DNA from: Gymnorhina tibicen
Lineage: Eukaryota; Chordata; Aves; Passeriformes; Artamidae
DNA length: 64,000 nucleotides
Assembly (NCBI GenBank): GCA_013399875.1
Contig: VXAZ01000263.1
Span: forward strand, 63,262-127,261
Reading direction: 5' to 3'
The notes under the pieces were generated by a model that saw only the letters and a program-made list of their open reading frames with translations, did no database searches and had not been told where the DNA came from. The translations under genes were made by a program, and so were the position numbers. How positions within the stretch are numbered: position 1 is the stretch's first letter; each line of letters opens with the position of its first letter. Shown here one piece after another: positions 14,501 to 26,490 of the stretch.

Positions 14501-16944
14501 TAACTATGCTCACTGTTAGGGCCAAATTTACTAGGAGAGTGTGAGAATTTTGTATAATGAATAAGTGCCCCACAGATTATTCCTTCACATAAATGAGTTC
14601 AACACTGATGAAAATTAACCTTGACAACTTCACTGTACCCTCTGAAAAAAGGGCCTGAGACAAAGCCGTATGAAGGAAAACAGGACACCTGGTAACACAA
14701 GTACAAGCAATGACTTTGCCTTGGCATAATCTGAGTACATAGTGGAAGAGCAAGAGCATGCAAACTAATACTACCTAAGGGATCACTCCATCACATGCTG
14801 GCCATTTGCACAGGGTCAGCTCCTGAAAAATGTTTTTCATTTTATATTTACCCTGAAAATCAGAATAGCACACAGCTGCACACAAAGTCTTTCAATGAAA
14901 AACAGTTAGTAAAGGACCTACGTCTCTATCCTAATTATTTGAAAAGCAAAAAACACTGCTTCTGTCCATCATCCTTTGCCTCTTCTTCATTTCCATTTGA
15001 GCCTCAGGCCTCAATGCTTCAAAGGCACAGAGTGGTTTCTCCAGGGGCAGTCAATGCCACTCTATTAGGCTGAAGCTTTTAGCTAGTGGTAAGGGAGGTT
15101 TAGCTAATGGGAAATCCCATGTGCAGAACTACTTTCATCACCTGTGGTTCTGCTGGAGGTGAAAGTTTACTGGAGAAGCATCTGGCCTCCGGCATAAGTA
15201 GCAGATGGAAAATTCCTTTATAGGGGTGGGAGGAAAGACAACAGTGAAGTTAGGTGAAAGTTGTAGCAGACAGATCTGTCTCTAACATGATGGCCCTGGG
15301 TGTAATGGAAAGCACATGGTATGAGAAGGGATCTCGTTTCCTCCAGAAAGCCCTGCAGGGTGTTGGGAGTAGAAGCAGCGAGAGCTGAGAGAGCCCTGTC
15401 TGCTCTCTTCTTCCACACAGATGCCCACCTCTGCAGTCAGAGCAAAGCAAGTCACAGCTCACCTGCCACGCCAGGTCCCACAGCTTGTGTTAAACAGCCT
15501 TTTGTCACCAAGTTGTGTCAGTCCTGAAAGGGATGAACATTTCCCATGACTGGCTCATTACCGTCTTCCCTGTGAGTTTCCCTGGGTGACCCCTCATCCA
15601 AAACACATGAAGTTAAATTCAGTTCAACAGCTGACAAAAATCACAGCCTGCAGTATCACAGGCTGCAATGGCACTAAGTAACTGAATAGCAGGATAACAC
15701 GGTGTGACCACATCCTCACATTTCTTGTTTTTCCTGTGCTGCAAAACTAAAATCTCACCCTGCACTTCAAATATGAAACATTGCTCCCACTGCCCTGCAT
15801 GTCCTTCTTATTTCCATGAAGCTGGGGAAAAAATCTCACTAAAATATCAGAATTTGCTAATTAATTTAAATCTGTTGGCATTTTCTATCTTCTCTGTGTA
15901 AACATCAACAACTATACAAGGCTGCAGAAAATGAAGATACTCCTACCTCCTACTAGTCATTTAGAACACAAGCTCTTTCAGAGAGCACAGCTTTTGTGGA
16001 AAGTGCAGCACCCAGCTCAACAGAGTTCAGATCCAGACATAGACCTCCTGCAAGTGTAAATGAGACTTCATGTAGAATTAGACAAAAGCTGTAAAGAGGA
16101 AAAGGAGTAGGCAATATTTAATCTTCATAATAAGCAATATCCCAACGTGAAAGTGCTGCAGTATAACCAAATATATCCTGTTCCGCTAAAACAGGCACTT
16201 AAAAGCCAGCGATTTTCAAAGATTTCCAGACAACTGGGCTTCCATAATTCTGAGGTTCATTTTATAGATTTTACTTCCATGATCCTGGCTGTTTTGCTGC
16301 TGGCTTATAATCCACCATCTGCTTCTAAAGTGGTAAATGGAATCTGAAAAGTGAAACAAACCAAGAGATGGTAGAGTTTGGAGTCTGTACCTGCACTGCA
16401 ACACTGACCAAGCTTTTTTTCCTTCCTATAGCACTATCCATCTTTAGGATGTGCTTCATCTCATTAAAAGCATAAAGTCACCTCTTAATCCAAAACATGC
16501 TTGGGGAAGGCAGTTGAGGGGGGAGAAAGATGTAAACATCCTTGGTCCCATAATTTTGAATCTCACACCATGCAGAAGAAGAAGCTGAGATATATCTTCT
16601 ATATATTTTCCACTCTCAGTACTGTGACTAAACTCATTGTAGGTCATTATACACAAAACTGCAAAACTCAATTTTGCTGTTTTAAGTATGGAGTTGCAAA
16701 GAAGTGTTCAATCAGTTCTAAGAGCAGGGGATTTAAAAGTTCTATCAATTTTGAATGAAATTTCTTACTTAGCATCAGATCAGGGTGACCATTTTACTAA
16801 GCATGCTTTGACTCCCTTTCCCCGAACTACACATGCAGTGTAAATCTGAGACAGCATCTCAAAATGTCAGAGGCATTTAGAGTTATCATCTACATTTTAA
16901 TAATGGATCTTATCCAGAAACTTAAACAGCAGTTTTAGAGATGT
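10269..16944. other. Unique non-coding DNA with isolated splice-like acceptors
   Basis: No gene or major transposon was recognised. Strong acceptor-like tracts end at 10871 (GTCTTTGTGCAG), 12593 (CCGTTTCCACAG) and about 15420 (TTCTTCCACACAG). Each is followed by tens of open codons in more than one frame, but no matching donor is visible, so they stay unassigned. Around 12690-12780 and 1510-1560 the text loosely resembles old palindromic amniote repeats; the similarity is too weak to call. Confidence 0.5.
11482..11508. repeat. (AC)n dinucleotide microsatellite
   Basis: A 27-bp perfect alternating A-C run. It is read in frame as a run of Val-Cys pairs in a minus-strand open frame (11428-11634), which marks that frame as spurious. 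The length suggests it may be polymorphic. Confidence 0.95.
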
Positions 16945-17050
16945 GTGTAGCAATCTTCATTTCCCATTACTGGAAATAGAGAGGCAATGACGTTAAGCCC
17001 TTCAGTGAAGGTCACCCAGCACATTATCTGCATCCCCTCCTACTCATCTT
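16945..17050 (+). repeat. MIR-type SINE fragment
   Basis: The order of words matches the MIR core: a CATTTCCCATTACTGGAAAT block, then AGAGAGGCAATGACGTTAAG, then AAGGTCACCCAGC. These correspond to the family's acagatgaggaaact, agaggttaagtgac and aaggtcacacagc words. The orientation is +. The copy is strongly diverged and both ends are approximate. MIR elements were active in early amniotes, so this is an old insertion. Confidence 0.6.
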
Positions 17051-20000
17051 TTTGATCTCTCTGAAGCACAGATAAACAACAGTCTAGGTCATGGTTCTTG
17101 GCCCATTTGAAAATTTGCCTACTACAACACACACTTCAGCTGAGGCATTTGGGATCTGAGCCCTGGGTAAGAAGCGAACCCTCCAAACAGGAAGCCCCAG
17201 GGAGGGGGAGTGAAGCGACCTAGGCTCTAGTCCAAACTTCTCAGCCTGTTGCTCATTGATTCATTTAACATTCCTGTCACTGCCAGCACCCTTCAGAACG
17301 CACCACTGCCTGCTGTGGGCCAGGCCTGTGCCCCTCATCTGTCACACACAGGCATTGGTACTTTAGATCACCACACAACACCTTCAAACTGGAGCATGGA
17401 GTGCAAACTACTAATAACTTGGCACAAAAAGATGGAATTATTTCAGCTAGGTAGAAAAGAAAATCATCCACACTGACATGGGTGGCATAAGCCCATTTCC
17501 CTGACACAGCTCCCACCTAGAACCCTTCGCAATAGCTAAGTTAGTCTTTTTTCACAGCTGTGTGCTATTCACTTTGAGTTTCTGTGACAACAATATTATA
17601 AATTCCCAGCCAGGCAGACTGTAATAGAGTGGTAACTTGCTGAAATAGTTTGGTTTTGCACTTGTAGCTAGTTACAGTAATATCACCTTTCAGTGCTTCC
17701 TTGGTGAGGCTTAGATTGGTATCCAAGGCAGCAACAATCCTTTTGTACCTGGTTTTGTACCCAGAATGGGCCATACTTGATTGTTATCTAGTCAAGTATG
17801 CTTGGAAATTGTAACATCAGTTGCCCAAACGGGCAAAGTGAAAGTAGAAGAGTGCACAGATCAGTAACTTAGATCAAGGAATATACAAATGACTTTCCAA
17901 CTAGCTTTGATTTCTTTTTCTGACTTAAAAAATATATAACAAGGGTTAGATGCTCTGCTAAGGATACAATTATTTTCAGCATCTGAGGATCTGACTCAGG
18001 AGAATAAACTTAATAAAGCAGGTTTAAAGCCAATACATCACAGGTGCCATTAGTTCACAGAAACACAGTCATGCAATGACCCTGCTATTATCTGTACACT
18101 GAGAACTATTACCCTGAAAGTCCGACAGAAGAACATAATAGGAATAATGTACCCATCTGCTGGGTTTTGTCAATACTAAAATTATTTTCTGGCTATTTTA
18201 TTGTCCTCCTTACATGAAAAATACCTTTGAAATACGAACATTTTGGCTTTTGAATTCTGTGTGTGTGTTTTTTGAAACTGAAAAACTAAATTCTCAGGGC
18301 ATTATGCCTCTAGGTCCTTGTGAAACCGGTGTTTCTTTTACAGACTGAGTGTCAGAGTGATGCTGAGAAAATACAGATGCAAACATTAAACACTTCTTCC
18401 TGTCATAACTGCCCAGCTGAATGAGTTTTGCTACAGATGAGTGAGATGAAACCTGTAAAAATACAACTCAAAAGAGGCTTCAAGATATTTTCTGAAGGCC
18501 TTTAGTGAAATTAGAACCATACACAAGCCACTTTCCTCATCATGTTCTCCTTTCCAAGGAAAGCCATCAGGAAGTCCTTGTATTCATTAGGAATCCCCTA
18601 GCACTTCACAGTACTTGTTTGCTAGCCCCTCAGGATGTTCCAGGAAGAGATTATCATTATTTATGGTCTGGTTATGGTCTTTCATAACCTGGCAAATGAA
18701 TAAAAAATGAGAAAGGGTAGCTGGCTGACTGCTACCATTGAGGACATTTTGCTTTGGTCAAAAGGTACAAAATAGATGAACCAGCAAAAGAGGGAAGGGG
18801 AAGTATGTTTCTGATAAATTCAATTATTGAACCCGCAATTAGGGAAGTTCAGCTTCACATCTATCCTCTTTTCTACACACAAATGCATTTCTGATGCAAA
18901 CTTAGATACAAGTTCTCTGTTTCTCGTTACTCACCCAAACTCTTCCCACTGCTGTATGGTCTTTGATTAACACAGGTTTATTTGGTCACTGAGGCTTTTC
19001 TGATACGATAGTATCTTCCTCATAATTGCTGTGCTGACCTCCACCTGTATTTGCCTTCTGCAAATTCATAATTCCGAAGATACTTTCTTCTACTTAAACA
19101 CATACAAGCCATTTTTAAGAATGTTTCCTTTTGTTTTGGTAAGGATGAGGGGTTTTTTGTTTTGTTTTGGTTTTGATTCCTTTTAAAGCCTAAGGCTGAA
19201 ATAAAGGAGGGGAAGTCACTCCAGGACAGCATGTGCCAGCAATGCTTGGTACTCTGGCATCACAGAGTATCCCATAAGCAAGACACAGGTCACTGAATCT
19301 TGAGTCTTGTTCTGGGCTGTGGTGCTTTCTGGCTTCCATCAGGCAGAGCTCCACTCTGGGAGTTCAGCCTCCCTGGTTTTGTCATTCATAACCCTTGTTT
19401 AAAGTTAACACCTCCCACAGGCTAAGACCCCTAGGCTTGAGGAAAATTGTCAGCACTCCTGCAAGGCAAGTTTTACTGCCTGACATTTCAGGAAGCGGCT
19501 TTGAAGGGCAAACCTCTACAAATTACTGGAAGAGAATCCTCAATTCTTCTGTCCCTGTAATTCATCATCCAGCAGAGGAAGCCTGAGAGACACACTGTCT
19601 TATGAGGGGTCTCCCTTTTCCTTAGTGATGATCCTGACTTCGCAATGTGTCTGCAGCCAGTTTGTGTGTGGAAATTGCACAGACATGACATAAATCACCT
19701 CAGATTTCCCAGCAATAATGCGACCCCAAGGCAACATATTCAGTAAATTAAAAATAAATTACGTGATGGCCTGATGCGACTTCAGCAGACTTCGCGTCAG
19801 ACCCAGCCTGAGGGAGGAATGTGCCTTCCAGCTTTTTCATAACAACTGTCCTTTAACAACGAGTTAATTATCTACAGATACTGTGTGTTTAGAAGACATA
19901 AAACAAGACCAGCTGATTTCAGAAACTTTAAAACAGACTTGAAGATGCACCTCTAGGGTCTCACTTACACCAGTGCACAGTACATAAGTCTAGGTGACAT

Positions 20001-23000
20001 CACTGCTTGCAGCAGCTCTGAGGGAACACAAAGGATGGTTCTGTAAAATCTCTCAGGAGTTTGGGGATGGCCATATTACCTAAGTGAGAGCTCACAAATG
20101 AAGAGTGACACTACAAAACACTTCCAATCATGCTCATAGGCTGTGCACATCCCATCTGCCTTCATTTCCAACAGTGTAGGAAGGGCTTTCTGAGACTGTG
20201 CTTCACCAGACAGAGCTCCCACCTTCCAAAACTTGTGCAGGGGTTTGTGTTTGCATCTTTATGCTGCTGAGACAGATGATGAACTTAATCAACCAGTCAT
20301 TAAAGACGACTTTCTGATAAGCCGGCTGCTACTCAACTATCTCATTAGAATGGAAATTATGAATCTGGACAGAGGATTCAAAATTATAGTTGGTGTCTGT
20401 GTTTCTACAGCACTTAAAATCAGACCCCCGTAACTTCAGCTAATTTAAGACAGAATGATAGTTTTGAACCTGAACATTACAAAATAAGTTCTGGTTTTTA
20501 TAAATTTTTATCTAGCAACCCTTCAAGACCACAAGCTTCTTGTGGAGTAAAATCAAGGGAAAAGTAGTTTTGGACTTTCAAGCTCTCAAATGTGAGTGTT
20601 CAGTTCATTCCCATATCTGGTTTCTCAAACCAAGTGAGAGCTTCCTAAAAAGTAGAGGACAGCTGTAGTACAGATGTGATGACTGAGTTCTGGAACTGAG
20701 ATTTGCATGCTAAGTCTGCCCATAGCACTATTCCTCTTCTCATGCTTGCATCTGGGCAGAAAAAAAATCTGCAAATCTGCATCATACACCAACTCATCTT
20801 TAGTATGCACATATAAACATACAGCTGTGTTTTGATTTCACAGAAAACCCAGAAAACAAAGGATTATAAATTCATATGCTTACTTTCTTTTTTTTTTCCA
20901 AGACAGCGGACAGAGCCCCAGAAGAACATGTCTGCATCTTCTAATGACTTTTGGCTGGTGTGGTAGTTTATACAAAGCTGAAAATGAATAAGGTTCAGCT
21001 TCCTCTGAAGATAGATAGATGTCAGCTCCAGTTCTTGCTTATTTACCAAACCTCTCAAGAATTATTACAGAAACTTTTTCAAATGTGCTGCTTCTCTCTG
21101 ATTCTAAGTTTTTATAGAAGTAGCTAAGTTTGTAGGGATTAGAGTAATATACATACTTTATTTTCTAGAAGTGTCTCACTGATGCACACTTTTTGTGTGA
21201 TGACAGGTATTACATATCTTCATACATATGGTGAACAAAACACTCTTACCTTAAAATGTAGCTCACTTTTACTCTGAAAATGCTCTATTAATTCTTCCCA
21301 TTATCTCTATACTCAAGTTGCCACCATAGGTGTCAGTTAGTAACATATGCTGCTTCCCTCTTTTTTTTTTTAAATGTCAGTCTTTTTTAGAAACTCATTA
21401 AACCTTAGAGAACAGCGGGGATGAAGCCTTTCCTGGGTCATACTCTTGGAACATACTCTTATAGCTGAACTAGAACTCTCCTTTCAGCCTCAGCTCCATG
21501 TCATCTGAAATTTCTTTTCAGAAAATGGAGACCAAAAAAGAATGTACAAAATTTGATGTGGTCTCTTCAGTACAGTGAAAAGTGGCAAAAATAACCTTTT
21601 CTCTGGAAGAAGTTGCTTTGTATCTCTACCCTATAATACAGTCAGTATTCAACACTATTGAGCTGAAAATTCATTCAGTTTAAATAGCAGTTGTCCCCTT
21701 TCTTTTCTTTCAGGCTAGTTCTCAGAGAAGGCTCTGATCTGCTTGTATTTTGTATTTGTACCCTTCATCACAGCACCTAATTTAATTCTGTCCTGTCTTC
21801 TCTATATCCTGGCTCTTCAACCTCTCTAGTCCTTCCACGGGGCTTTCTTTGCAGGCCAGCATCTCCCACTAAACCCACTGACCCAAACAGATCAAATATT
21901 CTCATTTTATCCTATGTCCTGTGGCTACATTGTCAAGGCACTAGTGAAATTCAGCCCTCCTTCTGATAAGCAGTACATATTTAACCCCTCAAAGAAACAT
22001 TAGAACACGGTAGAGAAAAGGATGAGAAGCAGTACCTTGGAATGAGATGCTGTAAGAAGAGTACACAGTCAGCAAGATGTGTGCACACACGTCACTAGGT
22101 TTGGCCAGTACCTTGTGTTGAGAAAGTTATTGCAACTGGTTACAACCTAAGACTTAAATTCTCTGTGAAAACTATGGAGAAACTACGATTTCACCTCAGA
22201 TTTGAAGAACCCCTCTCACTTCTGCCCAGTGTTTTAAGTGCAGTGGTATTAAGACTACGTAAAAACAGGCCTTGCACAAGCTGTGTACAGGAAGATCACG
22301 AAAGAATCCTGTAAGAGGATGTGGAAAACTCCTATTCACAGGACACATGCAAAAAACTTACATTATCAATCAAGTCTATGAATCAATTCAAGTGCGTCTG
22401 AGTGGAGGAATCCTTCAAGCCCACAAGTATAAAGCCTTGAAGTAAAACCTACAAATGAAAGTTACAGCAAGAAAATAGCTAACAGCTCTATGGTGTCTCC
22501 AATAAGCATGAACTCATACTGTTTTTTTTTTTTGCAAAATGGTGCAGTTCTTAGTCTTTGCTAGGAACAAAAAGCAATTTTCCACCAGTTAGCCAAAGCA
22601 GGAGAAAAATCAAGATGGATAAATTTGACTTTCTATACCAGCGGGCTCAAATCAATTCTTACCTTCCCCATCAACAGTTTTCACAGGTGTTTGAAGGAGG
22701 TGAGGGAATGGAGGCCATGGAACCAATAAAAGGGAGGAAATTGTTTCACAATTTGCAAACTTTAAGGAGAACTTAAACTCCTGAGGAAGTTCTCCTCATT
22801 TTCATGTTGATAAATTTAGCTTACAGTTAGTAAAAAAAAAAAGGCTATCCTTGTTGAAGGGAAGAAGGTGGGGTTTTGCTGCCTTAGATATTTGGAAGTT
22901 TCTCAGACCGAGCAGGTATCAAACTCACCAGAACAATACCCAGCCCTGGTCTTCCTCTCAAGAATGGGCTGGTGAAGCACCAACACTCCACAGTGAATTC

Positions 23001-23902
23001 AGCTTTCTCCTGAATGCAACAATGCCTGACGCTAGATTTTAGCAGAAGGCAGTTCTGCAGTGAACATTTTTAAGTGAATCTGGTTTTGATCAATATTTTA
23101 TTTTTGTTTCAAAATCCCTTCCTCACAAGCCATTACCCTTTCTTTTCTGCCTGGCTACACGCCCCAGCATCTACCTGTCTCTCATTCCTTCTCTCCAACC
23201 CCCCTCAAAAAAGAAAATAATTTTTACCTCTGTATTACTATGTCAACATCTTGGTACTGGAATTAGAATCTGTTGCTTTAAGTGCCGGGCAAACAAATAT
23301 TTCCCCAGAGTCACTCAGGAGAGCCAGTCCACAGAAAGTTAATACAGCTTGAAAGTTCTGCCAGCAACTGGACTTCAGGCTGTAACTATGTCTAACTGAC
23401 GGCTTTGTCAGGCCCCTCTCCAACTAAGCAAAAGGATACAAGCATCCCATTTGAAAAGCTCTCTCCCTGAAAACTCAGAAACATGGGTTGCAGTGAGGCA
23501 GAATAAAGCATAGCAGAGCAATGGAAGAAAACAGTGAAATCTCTGGGGAAGTGGAAAATTCTCAGCCACACCAAAGTCCCTCTGAAATCTGGGAAAGCTG
23601 AGAAGACATAAGGAGGTGGTTAGTTTGCCCGCTCTTTCTGAAATTTAGTGAACTTAAAGGGCAAGGCTAATTTAGATCACTAGAGCAAGTGTCCTCATGG
23701 GGTCTGATGCCTCCAGGAAGCTGCCTGTGCAGAGTTTTGTTCCACCTGAAGAGACAGGTAGGAAAGGTTAAAAGTGAGCTAGCTGGCCTTGACCCGTCCC
23801 TCAGCCACATGCCAACAGGAATTTTCCATCTCTGAGAGGACCAGTTACCTGCCTCAAGCCTTTCTGTCCAAGTGGACAAAAGTGGCAGCGGACTAAATCT
23901 AC
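17051..23902. other. Unique non-coding DNA, no gene seen
   Basis: No gene, tRNA or classifiable repeat was found. There is a perfect 9-bp inverted repeat at 17772-17780 / 17792-17800. An acceptor at 18343 is followed by 26 open codons to a stop at 18422-18424, and a strong acceptor sits near 21713 (CTTTCTTTTCTTTCAG); neither has a donor. T-runs and A-runs occur near 20890, 21360, 22521 and 22833. Around 20290-20420 the sequence is repeat-free and looks like a possible conserved non-coding element. Confidence 0.5.
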
Positions 23903-23955
23903 GAGAGAAAGAAAAGAGAAGGAGAAGGAAGAGGGGAGGAAGAGAGGAGAAAAGG
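23903..23955 (+). repeat. 53-nt homopurine tract (GA-rich)
   Basis: Every base in this stretch is A or G on the + strand, made of irregular GAGAAAG, GGAGAAGG and GAGGGGAGG units. Polypurine tracts of this length can adopt triplex (H-DNA) structure. It explains the Arg/Lys/Glu-rich open frame at 23872-24081, which should not be read as a gene. Confidence 0.85.
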
Positions 23956-25169
23956 CAGTCTGGGACAGCAACAACTACTATTCTACTGTGGTTCTGCGTT
24001 GGCAGAATGCAACACTGGTGTGTGTGCACCCTACCACAGCTGAACCAGCATCACACACATCTACAGCTGCCTCGATGCTGATGGATTAGTGCCTGTTGGC
24101 ATTGGTTAGATGCCTCCCTCGTGTCAATTAAGATCACTGTGATATTAATTTACGCAAGGATGAATCCAGCTCTCCTGTACTTACAGCTCTGTACTAACAC
24201 CTGTTGCATCTTTACGAATGGGGGCTCTGCAGGGCAGAGATTAACTTAACAGTGTTGGGCACAGTAAAGCCCTTATCCCTGGCCGTTATCACCACTAAAT
24301 ATCAGAAAAATAGATTATTCTTTCTTTCCTGCACAGACTTATTACCTATTGCCTGAGGCAAAAGAGAGGCTGGTCTCTCTGTTCAGCTGTAACAGGAGAC
24401 CTCAGTGATTTTCATTTTAACAGCCTGAAGAAACCTTTTGCAGGCAACCTTGATCCCACTAAATTGAGAGGACTATCAGAGGACTCTCATCTCATGCAAA
24501 GGACAGTGAAGCCAGCTGTAAATCACCATATTAAGGAGGGAGCAGATCCATTCTTTCCCTTCTCCTCAAGCAAATTGCTGATTGTTCTCAGAGCAAGCAG
24601 CCTCTGGAAATGGTTATTTTCTACCTGGGCTGATCTGAGAGTAGGTGTTTTCTTCAGGAAAAATAAAAAATAATCCACAGCAACAATATCCAAACTGTGC
24701 AAGACTAACAGCTCTCCCTACTCCCTGAGATTTCTCTCAAGGATCCTCCAGTTAATTGGTATTAAAATCAGCTTGACTGTTCATAATGCAAGAAGTCAAA
24801 CAGAACATACCCTCCAATTTCCAGCTGTGTACAAGTATACTGTTCATTACACCAGACCCCTTCCAGACAAGGCACAGCCCATCGTCATAGCACACAAAAT
24901 GTATGGATACTCTTTAACCCAACCCTCAACAAGAAGTTCCAATGCCTGTAAATACTCCCCAAATTTCCACATCCTAAAAGTTAAGAGTTACATCCATTAC
25001 CTGTGTCTCTTCACATAATTTTGTCTATCTTTAAATTCTTCATGGCAAGAATTCCCCCACACCTAGGTCATTTATAGAAGGGCAAACACTAAGGAAACAG
25101 CATTCATTCTCTTGGTAAAGCCACAGATGAGTTTAAGGGTTTCACCACAGATAGTGTGATACACTCCAA
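23956..25169. other. Unique non-coding DNA; AT-homeobox-core patch near 24110-24160
   Basis: No gene or repeat was recognised. A short patch around 24120-24160 contains TGTCAATTAAGATCACTG and ATATTAATTTACGC, that is, several ATTA/TAAT cores in repeat-free DNA, as often seen in conserved regulatory elements. This is an impression from texture only. Confidence 0.35.
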
Positions 25170-25285
25170 GGTGAAACCAAGACACCTGAGTTCAGTGCTC
25201 TGCTATGGTATTGACTGGCTAAGTTGGGGCATGCAATAACTCATCTATGTGTTGCTGCTTTCCCCCATCTCTAAGACCACTCCAT
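25170..25285 (-). repeat. MIR-type SINE fragment
   Basis: On the + strand this reads as the reverse complement of MIR: ACCTGAGTTCA, CTCTGCTAT, TGACTGGCTAAGTTGGGGC, CAATAACTCATCTATG, then TTTCCCCCATCTCTAAGA. The order matches the family's acctgggttcaaatc, ctctgccac, gtgaccttgggc and tttcctcatctgtaaa words. The copy is diverged and its ends are approximate. Confidence 0.55.
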
Positions 25286-26440
25286 CTATTCATATTAATT
25301 TTTTTCCAGTGCTTTCAAAGCTCTAGAGGTAAAAAATATTCTAGAAACCACAGGGGAAAAAAGAAAGTCAGGCCCCTCTATCATTTTAGTGAAAGTCAAA
25401 GTCAAAGTTCCTTGGAATCCCAAGAAACCAGATTTTCTTCTTTTTGGCTTAAATTTACTTCTGCTGTCTTCATGCCAATAAAGGTATTGCCTGAATTGCC
25501 TCACCTTTTCAGTAGATCCATGCCTTTGTTTATAAAGATTGGCCAGTAAAAAGTACAGCTAAATGTATGTATAAAATTAGGTTACATTTTTTTTCTGTGC
25601 TAGAATGCTAACTTGATGTGAAAGCTTTTTCTTTTCTCCTTAAACAGTTATTTCAGTTATTTCCCCAAATTACAGCATCTCTTTCTGCTGAAATTCTTGT
25701 TTGTTATGCAAATGCATACAGTGTGTAAGAAAGTCTCAGCTCAGTCTGGGTAACCAAGGAAGGGAAGAAACATGAAGGAAAGGAATAACGTGCCTTCAGT
25801 AACAATTAAGTCTTCCCACTGGTCCTCTCTCTAGCCGTGATCAAAGAGAAACTTTCTGCTTCATTCAAGATATTAAAATACAGGATATGCAATTATTTGA
25901 CTGAATTCAATATGGATATAAGACTACTTTGCTTCCCCTAGAAAAGCGTTTTTAGTTTTATTCACTTTAACCAGGAAAAGCCTTAAAAGAGGACATCATG
26001 ATTAATCACATGCACTGTCTAGAAATCCTTTGAGTAGTTTTGCTGGGTATTCACTAAGTAAGTCTTGGGATCCAATCCAGTTGCTTTGTGGCTCCCTGAA
26101 TTACTTAGCAATTGCTCCTCAGACACTGCCTTACTGCTGTACTGCGGAGAACATGAAGCGGCCCCGGAAGGCACACGGCACTATCAGCGTGCCTTGTCCT
26201 CAGGGGGAGCACGTGGCACCCTGCACATCCACGCTTGCTCAGCCCTGCAGCACAGAGGAAACAGCTGGCAAAGATGATCTCTGTCCATTGCTGACAGTTC
26301 TGATACAGGCTTTTGGCCCCGTTTAAAACACATCGTGGCTGATGTAGGCCCAAACCCATGGAAGGCAGTGAAGATGTGTCACTGTCCACAGAGCTGAACG
26401 AAGCTTAAATAACAACAGTATCTTTTGGAAGACTAGGGAA
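25286..26440. other. Unique DNA with a GC-richer patch at 26105-26330
   Basis: Mostly AT-rich unique sequence. From about 26105 to 26330 the sequence is GC-richer, with CpGs and open frames on both strands (26030-26326 +, 26105-26389 -). No domain or splice pair supports coding. It could be a small CpG-bearing regulatory element. Confidence 0.4.
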
Positions 26441-26490
26441 AAACCAAACCAAACCAAACCAAACCAAACCAAACCAAACCAAACCAAACA
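26441..26490. repeat. (AAACC)10 pentanucleotide microsatellite
   Basis: Ten tandem AAACC units, the last ending in A, followed by a degenerate A/C-rich tail to about 26535. On the minus strand it reads (GGTTT)n and creates an artificial repetitive open frame (26323-26547). It is not the vertebrate telomere unit TTAGGG. Confidence 0.95.

Noticed and set aside
15420..15540. Acceptor followed immediately by ATG and about 40 open codons
   Set aside because: All three frames are open for a while in this GC-richer patch, so the frame carries no information; no donor.
23872..24081. Arg/Lys/Glu-rich + frame resembling a nuclear basic region
   Set aside because: Direct translation of the 53-nt homopurine tract.
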